Positions 25,783-33,351 of a DNA stretch of 33,351 nt are shown one piece after another. A program made the translations under genes and the position numbers. The stretch comes from Bacteroidales bacterium (GTDB taxonomy: Bacteria; Bacteroidota; Bacteroidia; Bacteroidales; VadinHA17): assembly GCA_011620595.1 (NCBI GenBank), contig WOYX01000057.1:92473-125823 (forward strand), read 5' to 3'. Positions within the stretch are counted from its first letter, which is position 1. Every line of letters begins with the position of its first letter. Below the pieces are notes generated by a model. That model saw only the letters and a list, made by a program, of their open reading frames with translations, made no database searches and was not told where the DNA came from.

Positions 25783-25812
25783 TTGATTTAAACCTCAGTT
25801 GGTGTATTTTTG
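25783..25812 (+). promoter_or_regulatory. Promoter of the YfhO/methyltransferase operon
   Basis: TTG at 25783-25785, exactly 19 bases, then TATTTTTG at 25805-25812. This is a full match to the Bacteroidetes vegetative promoter pattern, the best in the window. The leader to ATG 25856 is about 35 bases. Confidence 0.65.
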
Positions 25813-25855
25813 TCAGGTATTATTTAATCACGGGTTTTCCCAAAATGATCTCTCC

Positions 25856-28318
25856 ATGAAATCAAGCGCACTGAAATCATCTCTGCCCCATATCATTGCC
25901 GTGCTCCTGTTCACGGTCGTCTCCTTTGCATACTTCTATCCTGTGCTTGAAGGCAGGAAGCTTGATGCACATGATACCAAAGTCTATCTTGGCTCCTCAA
26001 AGGAGATCAGCGACTACCGTGAAGAACACGGGGATGAACCGTTATGGACCAACTCGATGTTCGGAGGTATGCCTGCCTATATGATATCTGCCAAATATCC
26101 GGGAAACCTTTTCAAGCACCTCGATAACTTCCTGAAGATATACAATACACCTGTCGCAGCACTCTTTCTGTCGATGCTCGGGTTCTATATCATGCTTCTC
26201 TTCTTCAGGGTAAACCCCTGGCTGGCCATAGCCGGCGCCATTGCCTACGGCTTCAGCTCATACCTCTTCGTAAGCCTCTCGGCAGGTCACAACACCAAAG
26301 CCTATGCCATGGCATATATGGCACCAGTAGTGGGCAGCGTGGTCTGGTCTTTCAGAAAAAATGCCCTCGCAGGCGGAATACTGTTTGCCCTGTTCCTCTC
26401 CCTGGAGATCATGTCCAACCATTTCCAGATAACATACTACACCGGACTGATAGTGCTTGTCTTCGGCATCTTTGAGCTTGCAGATGCCTTCAGGAACAAG
26501 ACTCTGCCGGCGTTCATGAAGACTTTTGGAATACTTGTTGTCGCGGCTCTGATCGCCTTCGCCGTCAACTTCGCCCCTCTCTATTCTACATTGGAATACA
26601 GCAAGGAATCAACGAGGGGCCAGAGCGAGCTTACTGCAGCCGAAGGCAGCGATCAGAGAGGACTTGACAAAGAGTATATTACACAGTGGAGCTACGGGAT
26701 AGCAGAATCGCTTACTTTCCTTGTGCCTAACTTCAGGGGTGGCGCCACCACACCCTTCCCGAGTGACTCCGAGACGGTAAAGGCACTCCGTAAAAATAAC
26801 CTGGGACAGGCCCGGGGGCAACTCTTCAGCTACTGGGGGAAACAGCCCTCCACCAGCGGACCGGTCTATTTCGGTGCCGTGGTTCTCTTTCTGTTTGTGC
26901 TGGGACTCCTTATTGTCAAAGGCAGGGAAAAATGGTGGATACTAACCGGCGTGCTGCTCTCCCTGGTACTGTCATGGGGCAAGAACCTCATGCCGGTGAC
27001 ATCCCTGTTCATAGACTGGTTCCCGGGGTACGACAGATTCCGTGCAGTATCAATGACACTGGTCATGGCAGGCGTGCTGGTGCCGCTCCTTGCCGTACTG
27101 GCCCTTAAGGCAGTAACCGAAGGATCCGTCACCCGTGAAAAAGCCCTGAAATCCCTGCTGACAGCTGCTCTGATTACCGGAGGCATCGCCCTTCTCCTTT
27201 TCCTTTTTCCCGGATTGGCAGGATCATTCCTCAGGCCTGATGAGATCTCCCTGCCCGACTCCCTGTCGTGGCTGAAAGATGCCATGATCGCCGACAGGAA
27301 GATGATGCTGCGCACCGACGCCCTGAGAGCTTCACTGCTGATAGCTGCCGGTGCTGCTCTGCTCTGGTTCTTCCTTAAGGAAAAAATAAAGCTGCAGCTC
27401 ACCCTCATAGGCCTCTCGGTACTTTTCCTGATTGATCAGGTACCGGTCGATGCAAGATACCTGGGTGCCTCCAACTTTGAGACGAAGAGATCCGCCGCCA
27501 ATACCTTTGAGCCCACAGTGGCAGACAAGGAGATCCTCAGTGATCCGGGTGTTCACCGCGTTCTGAACCTGACTGTCTCCGTCTTCAATGATGCCTCTAC
27601 CTCATACCATCATATGTCTATAGGAGGATACAGCGGGGTAAAGATGAAGAGATACCAGGAGCTGATAGAGGCAATCCTCATGGATGAGATAAACTCACTT
27701 GTCACCAGCCTCAGAACAGCCTCATCATTGGAGGATGCAGAGGGGGTAATGCAAAACCTAAACGCATTGAATATGCTGAATACCAAATATATAATACTTG
27801 ATCCGGGTTCCCCTCCGCTGAAAAACAGATATGCCCTGGGTAATGCATGGCTGGTTGACAGGGTTACAATTGTTGAAAATGCCGACGCTGAGCTCAGCGC
27901 CGTCAAGACTCTCAACCCGGGATCAGAGGCCGTAGTCGACAGAAGGTTTGCCGATATGATACCGCTGCCGGTCGGTCCCGGCTCACCTTCTGACACTATT
28001 TATCTTGAATCATACCTGCCAAACCATCTCACCTACAGAGCCGAGCTCTCTACGGACAGGCTTGCTGTTTTCTCGGAGATCTACTATAAACAGGGATGGC
28101 AGGCATATATCGACGATGTCCCTGCAGATCATTTCCGTGCAGACTATGTTCTCAGGGGAATGTATCTGCCCGCAGGAAGTCATACGGTAATATTCCGGTT
28201 CGCACCCCGGTCGTACAGAATAGGCAACATGGTGTCACTGGCAGGCTCAGTGGTGCTGTTGGCCCTGATATTGTTTGCCGGTGTTTCACGTTTCAATCAA
28301 AGCCGCAGGAATGGCTGA
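25856..28318 (+). CDS. YfhO-family polytopic membrane protein (GT-C-like)
   Basis: This is an 820-residue inner-membrane protein with about 12-14 hydrophobic segments and a soluble C-terminal part. YfhO proteins are related in layout to GT-C glycosyltransferases; in Gram-positives YfhO helps glycosylate lipoteichoic acid, but in Bacteroidota its target is unknown. Family marks are the first-loop DAHDTKVYLGSSKE and MFGGMPAYMISAKYP (the acidic residues would be the catalytic site), SSYLFVSLSAGHNTKAYAMAY, and the C-terminal YYKQGWQAYIDD with LPAGSHTVIFRFAPRSYRIG. The ATG at 25856 is used because the TTG at 25799 falls inside the promoter. The stop overlaps the start of the methyltransferase gene by 8 bases. 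Confidence 0.88.
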   Translation: MKSSALKSSLPHIIAVLLFTVVSFAYFYPVLEGRKLDAHDTKVYLGSSKEISDYREEHGDEPLWTNSMFGGMPAYMISAKYPGNLFKHLDNFLKIYNTPVAALFLSMLGFYIMLLFFRVNPWLAIAGAIAYGFSSYLFVSLSAGHNTKAYAMAYMAPVVGSVVWSFRKNALAGGILFALFLSLEIMSNHFQITYYTGLIVLVFGIFELADAFRNKTLPAFMKTFGILVVAALIAFAVNFAPLYSTLEYSKESTRGQSELTAAEGSDQRGLDKEYITQWSYGIAESLTFLVPNFRGGATTPFPSDSETVKALRKNNLGQARGQLFSYWGKQPSTSGPVYFGAVVLFLFVLGLLIVKGREKWWILTGVLLSLVLSWGKNLMPVTSLFIDWFPGYDRFRAVSMTLVMAGVLVPLLAVLALKAVTEGSVTREKALKSLLTAALITGGIALLLFLFPGLAGSFLRPDEISLPDSLSWLKDAMIADRKMMLRTDALRASLLIAAGAALLWFFLKEKIKLQLTLIGLSVLFLIDQVPVDARYLGASNFETKRSAANTFEPTVADKEILSDPGVHRVLNLTVSVFNDASTSYHHMSIGGYSGVKMKRYQELIEAILMDEINSLVTSLRTASSLEDAEGVMQNLNALNMLNTKYIILDPGSPPLKNRYALGNAWLVDRVTIVENADAELSAVKTLNPGSEAVVDRRFADMIPLPVGPGSPSDTIYLESYLPNHLTYRAELSTDRLAVFSEIYYKQGWQAYIDDVPADHFRADYVLRGMYLPAGSHTVIFRFAPRSYRIGNMVSLAGSVVLLALILFAGVSRFNQSRRNG

Positions 28319-29207
28319 GGTGAGAACATGCCCCGTATGCGGAGGCTCTGATTTTTCAGATCTCTTCACTGCACCTGATCACCTGGTCACCGGCGAGAGC
28401 TTCCGCATAGCAAAATGCTGTGGTTGCGGACTTGTCGTCACTGCTGATCCACCGGAGGAGAATGATATAGGCAGGTATTATGTCTCAGATGATTATATAT
28501 CTCACTCTGACAAAAAGCAGAACCTGACCGAACTGTTCTACCATCTGGCCAGGAAGTTCATGCTCGGCAGAAAATTCAGGCTGGCGAGGAGGGCGACAGG
28601 AAAAAGTATAGGGACAATTGTCGATATCGGCAGCGGTACCGGCTATTTCGCCTCCTTCATGCAGCAGAAGGGCTGGAATGTCACCGGTGTCGAAATAAAT
28701 GACCGGGCCCGTGAGTTTTCGGCAGCAAAATTTGGCATCAGGACTCTCAATCCTTCCGCGGTCAATGATTTGGGTGATGCTTCCGCTGACTGCGTTACAT
28801 TATGGCATGTTCTGGAGCATCTCTACGAACCGGAGAAATGGATGGGAGAGATTCGCCGAATACTTGCCGATGATGGCCGTTGCATCATCGCCCTGCCAAA
28901 TATAGAATCTTCGGATGCACAGTGGTTCGGGGAGAACTGGGCTGCACTGGATGTGCCAAGACACCTCTGGCATTTCTCGCCCGACACGCTACTGCATCTG
29001 GCAGAAGAGCACGGATTTGCATGCGAGGCAATCCGTCCGCTGCCTCTGGACCTCTTTTATATCGCTGCTCTTAGCTACAGGAACCGGGGTCGCCAACTGG
29101 CTCTTCTGAGGGGCATAGTTACGGGATTGTTTCTTGCTGTGGTAAACCTCTTCCGAAGTAACAAGGCAAGCTCCCTTATCTATGTGATATCAAAGCAGAA
29201 AACCTGA
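28311..29207 (+). CDS. Class I SAM-dependent methyltransferase with N-terminal zinc ribbon
   Basis: This 298-residue protein begins with a small zinc-ribbon-like element (C7, C10 and C36/C37, C39 in CPVCGG and KCCGCG), followed by a Rossmann methyltransferase domain. SAM motif I is IVDIGSGTGYFA (103-114); the acidic residue after the second strand is in VTGVEIN, and TLWHVLEHLYEPEKW is the post-motif region common in UbiG-like and sugar methyltransferases. A hydrophobic patch near the end (GIVTGLFLAVVNLF) might touch the membrane. ATG 28311 overlaps the YfhO stop in the form ATGGCTGA, so translation is probably coupled. Two-cysteine-pair methyltransferases of this kind often act on sugars or lipids in surface glycan clusters, which fits here but is inference. 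Confidence 0.88.
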   Translation: MAEVRTCPVCGGSDFSDLFTAPDHLVTGESFRIAKCCGCGLVVTADPPEENDIGRYYVSDDYISHSDKKQNLTELFYHLARKFMLGRKFRLARRATGKSIGTIVDIGSGTGYFASFMQQKGWNVTGVEINDRAREFSAAKFGIRTLNPSAVNDLGDASADCVTLWHVLEHLYEPEKWMGEIRRILADDGRCIIALPNIESSDAQWFGENWAALDVPRHLWHFSPDTLLHLAEEHGFACEAIRPLPLDLFYIAALSYRNRGRQLALLRGIVTGLFLAVVNLFRSNKASSLIYVISKQKT

Positions 29208-29260
29208 TACCTGTCAGGCAGGTGACAGCCCCCTGATTCCGTAATGTCAGAATAATTTCC

Positions 29261-30265
29261 CTAGTATCTGTCAAGCCATCGGTACTTCCTGGGTGTGTCC
29301 CCGAAACGGACTGCCATAATAAACTCATGCGAGCCGTATGTCGACATCTGTATCGACTGCAGCGTGAAGTCGAACGAATAACCGAAAAACAGCCTGTCCC
29401 TTCTGACACCGACATTGGCGATGATCGCACTGCCCGTCCTGAAAGTCGCCCCCACCCAGATCTTATTATCATAGGAATATGTCAAACCAATATCGGCTTG
29501 GGGGCGAAGTTGTTCTGACATCTTGACCAGCAGCGAAGGCTGGATAAGAGTCTTGTTGTCAGGTTCAAAGTCGTAGTTGCCAAAGATGTAATATGTCCTC
29601 TGTATCTTCAGGTCCCTGTAGGCCTGGCTCCCTGCCTTGATGAATCCCTCCATCATGTCCTGAACGGAGAAACCGACAGCAAACTTTCTGTTAAGGAGGT
29701 ATGTTCCGAAATTGAAGTCAGGCACAAAGATGCCTTTCCTGAAGTCAGTATTCATCCAGGGTTCATCGGGATCCTCGAACTGTATCTGTCGCTGGTCGAT
29801 CTTGTAGTGATAACCTGTGAATGCCAGCCCGAAAGAAAGCTGGGTTCCGCCGTGAAGCCATATGTGATAGGCGTATGATGTGGAGAATCCTGTTCGCCGC
29901 ACCAGACCGTTGATATCGCTGAATACTGTAGCTCCGATTCCCACCTTACCTTCTGTGTGAGGTTTGAATATCTTCTTGTCGAATATGTTGTCCCTGATAA
30001 TGTATTTCTGCTTGAGAATACGTCCCTGCGCACTTAGGGAATAGGTCTGAGGTGCCCCCTGGTATCCTGCCCACTGCTGCCTGGTGGTCAGGTTGATGCT
30101 TGTGTAGCCGTCGCTCCCTGCCACGGCCGGATTTATGAGATACTTGTTGAAGAGATACTGGCTGTAGACAGGCAGCTGCTGGGCTTCAAGCCCTGCCGCC
30201 ATCATCACCGTTGCCAGTAACAACAACCATCTGCTCATCTTACACGCTGCTCTTCTTTCAGTCAT
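29261..30265 (-). CDS. PorP/SprF-family type IX secretion membrane protein
   Basis: This 334-residue outer-membrane beta-barrel protein belongs to the PorP/SprF family. In Bacteroidota these proteins are linked to T9SS and individual members are needed for attaching or secreting a neighbouring type B (CHU_C) substrate. The N-terminus has a signal peptide ending at GLEAQQ, followed by the family start LPVYSQYLFNKYLINPAVAG and the TTRQQWAGYQGAPQTYSLS stretch. The remainder alternates short strands and ends in VRFGDTPRKYRWLDRY. ATG 30265 has an AAGG a few bases upstream; ATG 30238 (MSRWLLLL) gives a more standard signal peptide and is equally possible. It begins 3 bases after the large SprB-repeat gene, so it is probably the dedicated partner of that protein. 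Confidence 0.93.
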   Translation of the reverse strand: MTERRAACKMSRWLLLLATVMMAAGLEAQQLPVYSQYLFNKYLINPAVAGSDGYTSINLTTRQQWAGYQGAPQTYSLSAQGRILKQKYIIRDNIFDKKIFKPHTEGKVGIGATVFSDINGLVRRTGFSTSYAYHIWLHGGTQLSFGLAFTGYHYKIDQRQIQFEDPDEPWMNTDFRKGIFVPDFNFGTYLLNRKFAVGFSVQDMMEGFIKAGSQAYRDLKIQRTYYIFGNYDFEPDNKTLIQPSLLVKMSEQLRPQADIGLTYSYDNKIWVGATFRTGSAIIANVGVRRDRLFFGYSFDFTLQSIQMSTYGSHEFIMAVRFGDTPRKYRWLDRY

Positions 30266-30268
30266 AGC

Positions 30269-33200
30269 TTACCTTATTATGGTCACGTGTCCGACAATAG
30301 GCCTCTCACCATTGTGAAGGTCAATGGCATAATGATACGAATCCATCGGCAATGCTCTGCCGTTGGAAGCACGACCATCCCATGGATCTGGATATCCCTT
30401 CTCGGATTTCCATACCATTTCGCCCCACCTGTTGAGAATGACCACCTCCGCCTCCGGATAGAGGGATATCATGCTGATGACCCAGTATTCGTTTATTCCG
30501 TCTCCGTCTGGTGAGAATGCATTTGGAATTCCCACGCACATCCCGTTCAGCGGAGCGAGGGTCAATGAATCTGAGGCAGAGCATCCGTTATAATCGCTGA
30601 CATCAACAATATAGAGTCCTGCGGTAAGTCCTGTTATCTCCTGCGTTGTCTGCCCGCTGTTCCACATAAAGCTGTAGGCACCCTCGCCTCCCGTCACCCC
30701 GGCAAAGATAGTTCCGTCAGTGCTCTCCGGACAGAAGGGTGAAACCATACTGAATGATATGCTTAATGGGTCAGGCTGGGTGAGTGTGAGAGTTGTGTCG
30801 GCCAAACAGCCGTTGCCATCAGTAACAATAATCTCATATTCGGAAGCCCTGAGATCATTACGGCTTGAGCCTGCAACACCATCAGACCACAGATATGACG
30901 CTGTGCCTGCCGCGTTGATTGCAGTCAGGTCAACACGACCCGTGGCTTCACCGTGGCAGTTGATGTTGTAGTTGCCTCCCCCGGAGGTCTGTTTGTTGAT
31001 CGACAGGCTCAACTGACCGGGCGAGACAAGCGTCGTCTCCTTGACGGTGTTGCACAGATTATTGTCTGTCACGGTAACGCTATAGGTACCCTCCCTGAGA
31101 GCGTAGATAGAATCGGTGTCAATGGCGGTAAAGCCGTCAGGACCGCTCCATGAGTACTGAAAAGGTGCAGTGCCGGTCACCGGGACAGCCTTCATCCAGC
31201 CGTCAGTTCTCCCCATACAGCTGACATTAAACCCGTTATAATCTGACAAAATCCTCTCAACGGTCAGCGGCTCAGGCATTGAAAGCTGTGCATTTGCATC
31301 TATGATACAGCCGTAGTCATCGGTGACCATCACATTGTAGTCGCCTTGGGTAAGCCCGGAAATATCCTGTTCACCGGATGTGTAACCTGACGGGCCTGTC
31401 CACAGGTAACTGTACGGGGCCTTGCCTCCTTCAATTGTAAGGTCAATAGCTCCGTCATTGTAAACCGGCGCTGTCAGACAGGTGATATCCGAGATGGCAA
31501 CCGAGGCATCCAGTGGCAAGGGCTGGGTGAGTTCTACTCCCCTGTCCGTTGTGCAACCGTTGGCGTCGGTGACATACACCCTGTATGAACCTGCCTTGAC
31601 ACTCAGGTCTTCAAGATTGCTTGACCATTCGGGATTGCTGTCGTTTTTCCAGTCATAAGCATAGGTGCCCGGGCCGCTACCTCCGGTGACTGTAATGTCA
31701 ATCTGGCCATCTTCACCGTTGCAGCTTATGTTATACAAGCCATCACCGGTAAGAGATTTTATAACAGATATTCCTACTGAATCGGGTTGGTCAAGTACAT
31801 ACTGGTAGAACCTCTGACATCCGTTCGCATCAGTGACAGTGAGGTCATAGGTACCCTGGTACAGGCCGGCAATTGATTCCGTGGTGGCTGTGAACGCTTC
31901 AGGACCCGTCCAGGAATAGGTGTAGACCCCTGTCCCGCCGTCGAACTGAAGGTCGATATATCCGTCATTGCTGCCATAACATGATATCTGATAGTTGCCG
32001 TCAGGACTCAATGAGATATCTTCTGCCAGCAGGTCGATGCCGTCGGGTTCGGTCAGCACCTCTGTAAACTGGAATGTACAACCCTTACTGGTAGTAACTG
32101 TCAGGTGATATGTCCCTGCCGGCACGCCTACGAGATTATTCTCAGTTGAACTGCCTGTTATGACACCTCCGTCTGAAGCGGTCCACTGATAAGTGTAAGG
32201 AGCCACGTTAGTGACAAATACCGTGTCCGCACCGTCCATGTAATAGCTTCGTATGCTGCTCACCCAGATGGATCCGTCATTATACCCTTCACAGGAGATA
32301 TTGTAACCCGAGTAATCAGATTTTCCAAATTTTACTTCAGTGACAGGAGCGTCAAAGAGTGTCCTGATCTCCGGCAATTTGCAGCCGTTGGCATCTTCGA
32401 CAATCAGGAGATATTCTCCGGGAGCAACGTCTGATATATGCACGGGGTCCGGGGGAAAGTTTACAGGAGGCAGGGGGCCCTGGTAGAGCGTGTCGATCAG
32501 ATCGCGCATTATATAGTATTGATAGGGTGGATCTTCCCCGTCTGTCAATGCCAGGGTTATTTGTGCATCATTGGCTCCGGGACAGGATATAAACTGGTTA
32601 AAGTAGAATGCCACTTCGGTATAGGGTTCGAGAAGATTTAGTGTTCCCACGTTGTAGCAACCGAGGCTGTCGGTTACCGTGGCAGTATAGAGGCCCGGTT
32701 GTCTCTCATCAAGGATAAACATGTTGTACCCCTCATCTTCCCAGTAGTCGGGGCCTGTCCATTCCACCCACAGCGGGTCAACACCCTTTGCCGGGATCAC
32801 TTCAAGAACGCCGTTCTGTCCTCCGTAGCATGTTATCGGTTCTTTAACCTCAAGCGACTGCAGTGGCCGGGCATGCACCTTAACCTCAGACATAACCGGC
32901 GGGTTGCCGTAGGGGCATGCCAATCCGGATACTTTCGGGGTAATATGGAAGTAGACCGATTGTATTGTGTCGCTCTCATTGGTATACTGAAACTGTAGGG
33001 CCGTACCAGGAGGCTGGCTGTTGGCCGGTGCCCTGTTGCCTGCGACCACGCTGACGGGTGCAGTTGCAGAGATCGTATAGTTGAATTCTATCACTCCTGA
33101 AGTCGTGACTGTGGGCGAGGTCAGAATAATTTCTGTTGTTCCCTGGTCGCAGATGCGGGGAGTGTTATTGATAGGAATAACCCGTGGCACTGGATTTACA

Positions 33201-33351
33201 ATTATTGTAGCCTGGAAACTGTCTCCGGTACAGCCGAATGCGCTTATTGGTGTTATTGTAAAAGTAACCTCCAGATAAATGTCAGTGATATTATGTAGTG
33301 TGCCGCTGATATCTCCGCTGCCGCTGACGGCAAGACCCGTGACATTGAGCT
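30269..33351 (-). CDS. Large SprB-repeat surface protein with type B T9SS sorting domain (N-terminus outside window)
   Basis: The reading frame is open to the window edge, giving about 1027 visible residues; GTG at 33190 is only an internal codon. The visible part starts within a PKD-like domain (SGSGDISGTLHN, TITPISAFGC, TIIVNPVPR) and continues with a second one. Nine SprB-type repeats follow (30549-32839), each with a C-G-DG motif near its start, a YxWTGP-like strand and a GTYxVxVTDxNGC end. The last 92 residues are the gliding-motility-associated C-terminal domain: GIPNAFSPDGDGINEYW, ILNRWGEMVWKS, DPWDGRASNG and SYHYAIDL. This domain directs export by the type IX system to the cell surface. 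Similar proteins act as adhesins, as SprB does in gliding. The role here is unknown, and a PorP/SprF gene follows. Confidence 0.95.
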   Translation of the reverse strand, partial: LNVTGLAVSGSGDISGTLHNITDIYLEVTFTITPISAFGCTGDSFQATIIVNPVPRVIPINNTPRICDQGTTEIILTSPTVTTSGVIEFNYTISATAPVSVVAGNRAPANSQPPGTALQFQYTNESDTIQSVYFHITPKVSGLACPYGNPPVMSEVKVHARPLQSLEVKEPITCYGGQNGVLEVIPAKGVDPLWVEWTGPDYWEDEGYNMFILDERQPGLYTATVTDSLGCYNVGTLNLLEPYTEVAFYFNQFISCPGANDAQITLALTDGEDPPYQYYIMRDLIDTLYQGPLPPVNFPPDPVHISDVAPGEYLLIVEDANGCKLPEIRTLFDAPVTEVKFGKSDYSGYNISCEGYNDGSIWVSSIRSYYMDGADTVFVTNVAPYTYQWTASDGGVITGSSTENNLVGVPAGTYHLTVTTSKGCTFQFTEVLTEPDGIDLLAEDISLSPDGNYQISCYGSNDGYIDLQFDGGTGVYTYSWTGPEAFTATTESIAGLYQGTYDLTVTDANGCQRFYQYVLDQPDSVGISVIKSLTGDGLYNISCNGEDGQIDITVTGGSGPGTYAYDWKNDSNPEWSSNLEDLSVKAGSYRVYVTDANGCTTDRGVELTQPLPLDASVAISDITCLTAPVYNDGAIDLTIEGGKAPYSYLWTGPSGYTSGEQDISGLTQGDYNVMVTDDYGCIIDANAQLSMPEPLTVERILSDYNGFNVSCMGRTDGWMKAVPVTGTAPFQYSWSGPDGFTAIDTDSIYALREGTYSVTVTDNNLCNTVKETTLVSPGQLSLSINKQTSGGGNYNINCHGEATGRVDLTAINAAGTASYLWSDGVAGSSRNDLRASEYEIIVTDGNGCLADTTLTLTQPDPLSISFSMVSPFCPESTDGTIFAGVTGGEGAYSFMWNSGQTTQEITGLTAGLYIVDVSDYNGCSASDSLTLAPLNGMCVGIPNAFSPDGDGINEYWVISMISLYPEAEVVILNRWGEMVWKSEKGYPDPWDGRASNGRALPMDSYHYAIDLHNGERPIVGHVTIIR
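30549..32839 (-). repeat. Nine tandem SprB-type repeats within the surface protein
   Basis: The repeats are about 70-100 residues long. Starts are marked by ITCYGGQNG, FISCPGAND, ISCEGYNDG, ISCYGSNDG, ISCNGEDG, ITCLTAPVYNDG, VSCMGRTDG, INCHGEATG and FCPESTDG. Ends are marked by a GC or LC dipeptide inside VTD-like strands. Each repeat therefore carries two well-placed cysteines that could form one disulfide. They are diverged in DNA, so this is an old array and not a recent expansion. Confidence 0.85.

Noticed and set aside
29211-29228. CTGTCA/TGACAG hairpin between the methyltransferase and PorP/SprF genes
   Set aside because: It has a perfect 6-base stem between convergent genes, but no T-run, so it was not called a terminator.
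30549-32839. Possible recent tandem repeat or CRISPR-like array
   Set aside because: The periodicity is at protein level only (SprB repeats); the DNA of the units is diverged and of unequal length.
1-33351. Mobile elements, phage genes, defence systems or tRNA genes
   Set aside because: No transposase, integrase, terminal repeat, nuclease/defence motif or tRNA-like cloverleaf was recognised in reading both strands; a tRNA or Rfam scan was not possible here.

Overview
The window reads as a chromosomal segment of a Bacteroidota bacterium, probably of the Bacteroidales/Marinilabiliales type. The reasons are a SusC/RagA TonB-dependent receptor, a gliding-motility (CHU_C, type B) sorting domain next to a PorP/SprF-family protein of the type IX secretion system (T9SS), a three-subunit succinate dehydrogenase/fumarate reductase in the order C-A-B, a YfhO-family membrane protein, and repeated matches to the Bacteroidetes promoter pattern (TTG, about 19 bases, TAnnTTTG) with few Shine-Dalgarno sites. 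No rRNA, tRNA, CRISPR array, insertion sequence or phage gene was recognised. Gene density is high and no gap exceeds about 160 bases. Layout: (1) 1-7133 is a nutrient-uptake locus. On the minus strand a DcuC-type carrier, a secreted M14 zinc carboxypeptidase and a SusC receptor (cut by the window edge) run in one direction. A membrane-anchored SARP-like regulator is divergent, with an intrinsic terminator after it. (2) 7284-11937 is housekeeping and accessory metabolism: an MBL-fold hydrolase, a PhzF-family isomerase, dCMP deaminase overlapping an S41 processing protease, and an alpha/beta hydrolase. (3) 12037-15372 is the sdhCAB operon of respiratory complex II. (4) 15446-22983 holds an M24 aminopeptidase P, a conserved protein of unknown function followed by DusB, a CPBP protease coupled to nadB, and glycyl-tRNA synthetase. 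(5) 22985-29207 is an envelope/glycan group: a glycosyltransferase behind glyS, a convergent flippase, and YfhO overlapping a zinc-ribbon methyltransferase. (6) 29261-33351 is a T9SS pair: a large SprB-repeat adhesin-like protein (N-terminus outside the window) followed by its PorP/SprF-type partner. How the genes may work together: the first locus is best read as a protein/peptide (rather than glycan) utilisation system, with SusC import across the outer membrane, periplasmic trimming by the M14 enzyme, and DcuC-type uptake of small anionic or amino-acid products. The divergent membrane regulator has three TTAAT direct repeats at 11-12 base spacing just upstream of its promoter, which resembles the layout of SARP operators. 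That regulatory arrangement is the most distinctive thing in the window. The remainder is mostly recognisable core biology. All functional statements rest on visible motifs and family knowledge; no database search was run.
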